Assembly (NCBI RefSeq): GCF_009380135.2 | Contig: NZ_WHUT02000013.1 | Coordinates: forward strand, 1-64,000 | Source of the DNA: Fertoeibacter niger | GTDB taxonomy: Bacteria > Pseudomonadota > Alphaproteobacteria > Rhodobacterales > Rhodobacteraceae | Length of the DNA stretch: 64,000 bases | Direction: 5' to 3' | Part shown: piece by piece, positions 61,559 through 64,000 of the stretch | How the letters are laid out: each line of letters opens with the position of its first letter | Position numbering within the stretch: position 1 is the first letter of the stretch | Made by a program: the position numbers and the translations under genes | Notes under the pieces: model-generated | What the model was told of the DNA's origin: nothing | Seen by the model: only the letters and a program-made list of their open reading frames with translations | Databases searched by the model: none

Positions 61559-62566
61559 ATGACGGCCACCGTCACCGCCACAGCCGGCCGGCCCGCACGG
61601 CCACCTGAAATGAACGTCTTCCTTGGCCTTCTGGGCATCGCACTGGTGTTCGAGGTTCTGGGCTGGATCTTCATCGGGCAGAGTTTCGTCTTCAACCTGC
61701 AACGGTTGCAGATCATCATCCTTCAGGTGTCCATCGTGGGCATCATCGCCGTGGGGGTCACGCAGGTGATCATCACCGGCGGCATCGACCTGTCATCCGG
61801 GTCGGTGGTGGGGGCCACGGCCATGATCGCCATGAGTTTCGCCCAAGTGTCGGACAATGCCCGCGCTGTCTATCCGGCGCTGACCGACCTGCCGGTGATC
61901 GTGCCCATTGCGGTGGCCTTGCTGTGCGGGCTGCTGGCGGGGGCGGCGAATGGCGCGCTGATCGCCTATACCAAGATCCCGCCCTTTATCGCCACTTTGG
62001 GGATGATGGTGGCCGCGCGCGGCATCTCGAAATGGTATACCAAGGGGCAGCCGGTATCCTTCCCCACCGACAGCTATGCCGCCATCGGCGCGGGGCTTAA
62101 CCCGGTGCTGCTGTTCATCGTGATCGCCGTGCTGTTCCATCTGGCGCTGAACTACACGCTTTACGGCAAGCACACCTATGCCATCGGCTCAAACGCCGAG
62201 GCGGCGCGGATTTCGGGCATCAAGGTCGAACGGCATCTGGTGATGGTCTATGCCATCGCGGGCATGCTGGCGGGAACGGCAGCGCTGATCCTGTCATCCA
62301 AGAACCTGACGGCGCAGGCGGGCATGGGTGTGATGTACGAGCTTGACGCCATCGCCATGGCGGTGATCGGCGGGGTGTCTCTGGCGGGCGGGCGCGGCTC
62401 GATCCTGGGCACGGCGCTGGGCATGCTGATCTTCGGCGTGATCATATCGGGTTTCACCTTTCTCAGGATCGACGCCTATTATCAGGAGATGATCAAGGGC
62501 GTGATCATCGTGGTGGCCGTGGTGGCCGATGTGGCGCGGCAGAAGCGCCGGGCGCGGATGGTGTGA
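61559..62566 (+). CDS. sugar ABC permease (RbsC-like)
   Basis: The 335-residue RbsC-type permease has about nine hydrophobic segments and conserved GGIDLSSGSVVGATAMI and GVSLAGGRGSILGT. It lies 106 bp downstream of mocB and one residue-gap (2 bp) ahead of the ATPase gene. The start at MTATVTATAG is chosen because a longer frame crosses the attenuator hairpin. It carries the ligand of the binding protein into the cell. Confidence 0.87.
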   Translation: MTATVTATAGRPARPPEMNVFLGLLGIALVFEVLGWIFIGQSFVFNLQRLQIIILQVSIVGIIAVGVTQVIITGGIDLSSGSVVGATAMIAMSFAQVSDNARAVYPALTDLPVIVPIAVALLCGLLAGAANGALIAYTKIPPFIATLGMMVAARGISKWYTKGQPVSFPTDSYAAIGAGLNPVLLFIVIAVLFHLALNYTLYGKHTYAIGSNAEAARISGIKVERHLVMVYAIAGMLAGTAALILSSKNLTAQAGMGVMYELDAIAMAVIGGVSLAGGRGSILGTALGMLIFGVIISGFTFLRIDAYYQEMIKGVIIVVAVVADVARQKRRARMV

Positions 62567-62568
62567 CA

Positions 62569-63333
62569 ATGAGCGATATCATTCTTGAAACCCGTGGTCT
62601 GACAAAGCGTTACGGCGGCGTGCATGCGCTGGAGGATGCCAATTTCACCCTGCGGCGGGGCGAGCATATCGCCGTGGTGGGCGACAACGGGGCGGGCAAA
62701 TCCACCTTCGTGCGCCAGATCACGGCGGTGGAGCAGCGCACGGCGGGCGAGGTGTTTTTCGACGGGCAGGCGGTGAATTTCGCAGGCCCGCTGGAGGCGC
62801 GCGAAAGCGGGATCGAGACGGTGTTCCAGAACCTGGCGCTGGCCGATGATCTTGACGTGCCGTCGAACCTGTATCTGGGCCGCGAGATCATAAAGTTCAA
62901 TCTGGGGCCGTTTTCCATCCTCGACCGCAAGGCGATGCGGGTGGCCACGCAAAAGGCGCTGGATACCACGGCGGTGCGCATCCCCAACCTGTCGAACCCG
63001 ATCCGCAACATGTCGGGCGGGCAGCGGCAATGCGTGGCCATTGCGCGGGCGGCGGCCTTTGCGTCAAAGCTGATCATCATGGATGAACCCACGGCGGCTT
63101 TGGGGGTGCAAGAGACGGGCCAGGTGGAAAACATCATCCGGGGGCTGAAGGCGCGCGGCGTGCCGCTGATCCTGATCAGCCACAACCTGCGGCAAGTATT
63201 CGATCTGGTGGACCGGATCGTGGTTTTCCGCCGGGGCCGCATCGTGGCCTCGCTGCGGCGCGAGGAGACGGATGGCAATGATATTGTCAGCTATATCACA
63301 GGGGTAAAGGGGGGCGAGGGTGCCCGTGCATGA
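62569..63333 (+). CDS. sugar ABC ATPase, single-domain
   Basis: The 254-residue ATPase has Walker A GDNGAGKST, signature MSGGQRQ and Walker B LIIMDEPTAALGV. Unlike the two-domain RbsA (about 500 residues) it has one ATP domain, as in FrcA- and some inositol-type importers. The ATG is 2 bp after the permease stop. It overlaps the following dehydrogenase by 14 bp. Confidence 0.88.
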   Translation: MSDIILETRGLTKRYGGVHALEDANFTLRRGEHIAVVGDNGAGKSTFVRQITAVEQRTAGEVFFDGQAVNFAGPLEARESGIETVFQNLALADDLDVPSNLYLGREIIKFNLGPFSILDRKAMRVATQKALDTTAVRIPNLSNPIRNMSGGQRQCVAIARAAAFASKLIIMDEPTAALGVQETGQVENIIRGLKARGVPLILISHNLRQVFDLVDRIVVFRRGRIVASLRREETDGNDIVSYITGVKGGEGARA

Positions 63334-64000
63334 CAAAACGGTGGCCGTGATCACCGGCGGCACGCAGGGGCTGGGTTATGCCATCGCCGAACGGCTGATC
63401 GCCGAGGGCTGCGGCCAGATCATCATCGCGGGGCGCGCCGTGTCAAAGGGCGAGGCGGCGGCGGAAACCTTGCGCGCCACCGGGGCGGATGTGCGCTTTC
63501 TGCCCGCCGACATGGGCCAGCCCGCCGATGCCATCGCGCTGATTGACCGCACGGCGGCGCGCTTTGGCCGGGTGACGGCGCTGGTGAATGCGGCGGCGGG
63601 CACCGACCGGGGCTCGATCCTGACGGCCACGCCGGACGAATGGGACCGGCTGATGAATGTGAACGCCCGGGGGCCGTTCTTTGCGCTGCAACGTTTCGCG
63701 CAACTGGCCATTGCAGGCGGGCATCCGGCCGCGGCGGTGAACATATTGTCGATGGTCGTGCATTGCGGGCAGAGTTTTCTGGCCCCCTATTCGGCCAGCA
63801 AGGCGGCGCTGGCCAATGTGACCAAGAATGCGGCGCAGGCGTTGCGGGGGCACAAGATCCGCGTCAATGCCATCAACTGCGGCTGGATGGACACGCCCGG
63901 CGAGGATGAGGTGCAGCGCAGGTATCATGGTGCCGCAGATGGCTGGCTGGCGGCGGCAGAGGACAGGGCCCCGATGGGCATGCTGGTGAAGCCGGTTCAT
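63320..64000 (+). CDS. short-chain dehydrogenase, partial at right edge
   Basis: The frame starts at GTG 63320 (or GTG 63326) and continues off the window; 227 codons are visible. The SDR features are TGGTQGLG near residue 12 and YSASKAA (Tyr-Ser-Ala-Ser-Lys) near residue 158. The start overlaps the ATPase gene by 14 bp. It probably oxidises an inositol or sugar-derived alcohol in the moc route, which is inference. Confidence 0.8.
   Translation, partial: MPVHDKTVAVITGGTQGLGYAIAERLIAEGCGQIIIAGRAVSKGEAAAETLRATGADVRFLPADMGQPADAIALIDRTAARFGRVTALVNAAAGTDRGSILTATPDEWDRLMNVNARGPFFALQRFAQLAIAGGHPAAAVNILSMVVHCGQSFLAPYSASKAALANVTKNAAQALRGHKIRVNAINCGWMDTPGEDEVQRRYHGAADGWLAAAEDRAPMGMLVKPVH

Noticed and set aside
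1-64000. tRNA, rRNA, prophage or insertion-sequence genes
   Set aside because: None was recognised on either strand.

Overview
The window is GC-rich, densely coded chromosomal DNA of an alphaproteobacterium, most probably a member of the Rhodobacteraceae/Paracoccaceae. Pointers are a pcaQ-linked pca operon, a BLUF-SCHIC photoreceptor of the AppA type, a complete beta-hydroxyaspartate (bhc) cluster, paired imelysin/di-heme iron genes and short translationally coupled operons. I saw no rRNA, tRNA, CRISPR array, phage or transposase gene. Species cannot be named from the sequence alone.

Layout. 1-4.7 kb: protocatechuate branch of the beta-ketoadipate pathway (pcaDCHG, a BKACE enzyme and a CoA-transferase subunit cut by the window edge) divergent from the LysR regulator pcaQ. 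4.7-7.3 kb: a cobalamin riboswitch in front of a glycine-betaine-type Rieske monooxygenase and its reductase (gbcAB-like). 7.4-8.7 kb: AppA-like BLUF protein. 9.2-10.9 kb: short-chain dehydrogenase plus amidohydrolase, resembling an L-fucose-type lactonase/dehydrogenase pair. 10.9-26.5 kb: a long minus-strand run with a PMT-like methyltransferase, an amidohydrolase, a DMSP-lyase-like cupin, a PotFGHI-type ABC importer, two Rieske oxygenases, a GcvT-like protein, two phytoene-desaturase-like flavoproteins and a class III aminotransferase, divergent from a TetR regulator with a clear operator. 27.3-33.2 kb: a NYN/LOTUS protein, a third Rieske oxygenase, a CbiX-like chelatase, a PuuA-like ligase and another class III aminotransferase.

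33.4-40.1 kb: AruH/AruI-like arginine transaminase pathway genes and a TetR regulator, divergent from a basic-amino-acid ABC importer; two AT-rich hairpins sit between its permease genes. 40.1-42.9 kb: DMT exporter and adenine deaminase. 43.1-49.3 kb: iron block (DUF1513, imelysin, di-heme oxidoreductase, imelysin, bacterioferritin, Bfd, HemP). 49.6-50.4 kb: DUF533/TerB-like protein. 50.5-55.9 kb: bhcR and bhcABCD, the complete beta-hydroxyaspartate cycle. 56.1-64.0 kb: a rhizopine/inositol-type moc region (PanB-like protein, MocE ferredoxin, MocD desaturase-like oxygenase, LacI regulator, MocC-like isomerase, sugar ABC importer, dehydrogenase cut by the edge).

How it fits together. The theme is catabolism of small nitrogenous and methylated solutes. 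Rieske and non-haem oxygenases would strip N- or O-methyl groups, GcvT-like and flavin enzymes would handle one-carbon and amine products, and glycine or glyoxylate formed could enter central metabolism through the bhc cycle. The 14-26 kb operon looks like a pathway for an unidentified methylated amine or polyamine and is the best candidate for an undescribed system. A repeated intergenic element (GC hairpin followed by TATTTWGAGACAGAAAATG) occurs four times, each just 3' of a gene and in that gene's orientation.
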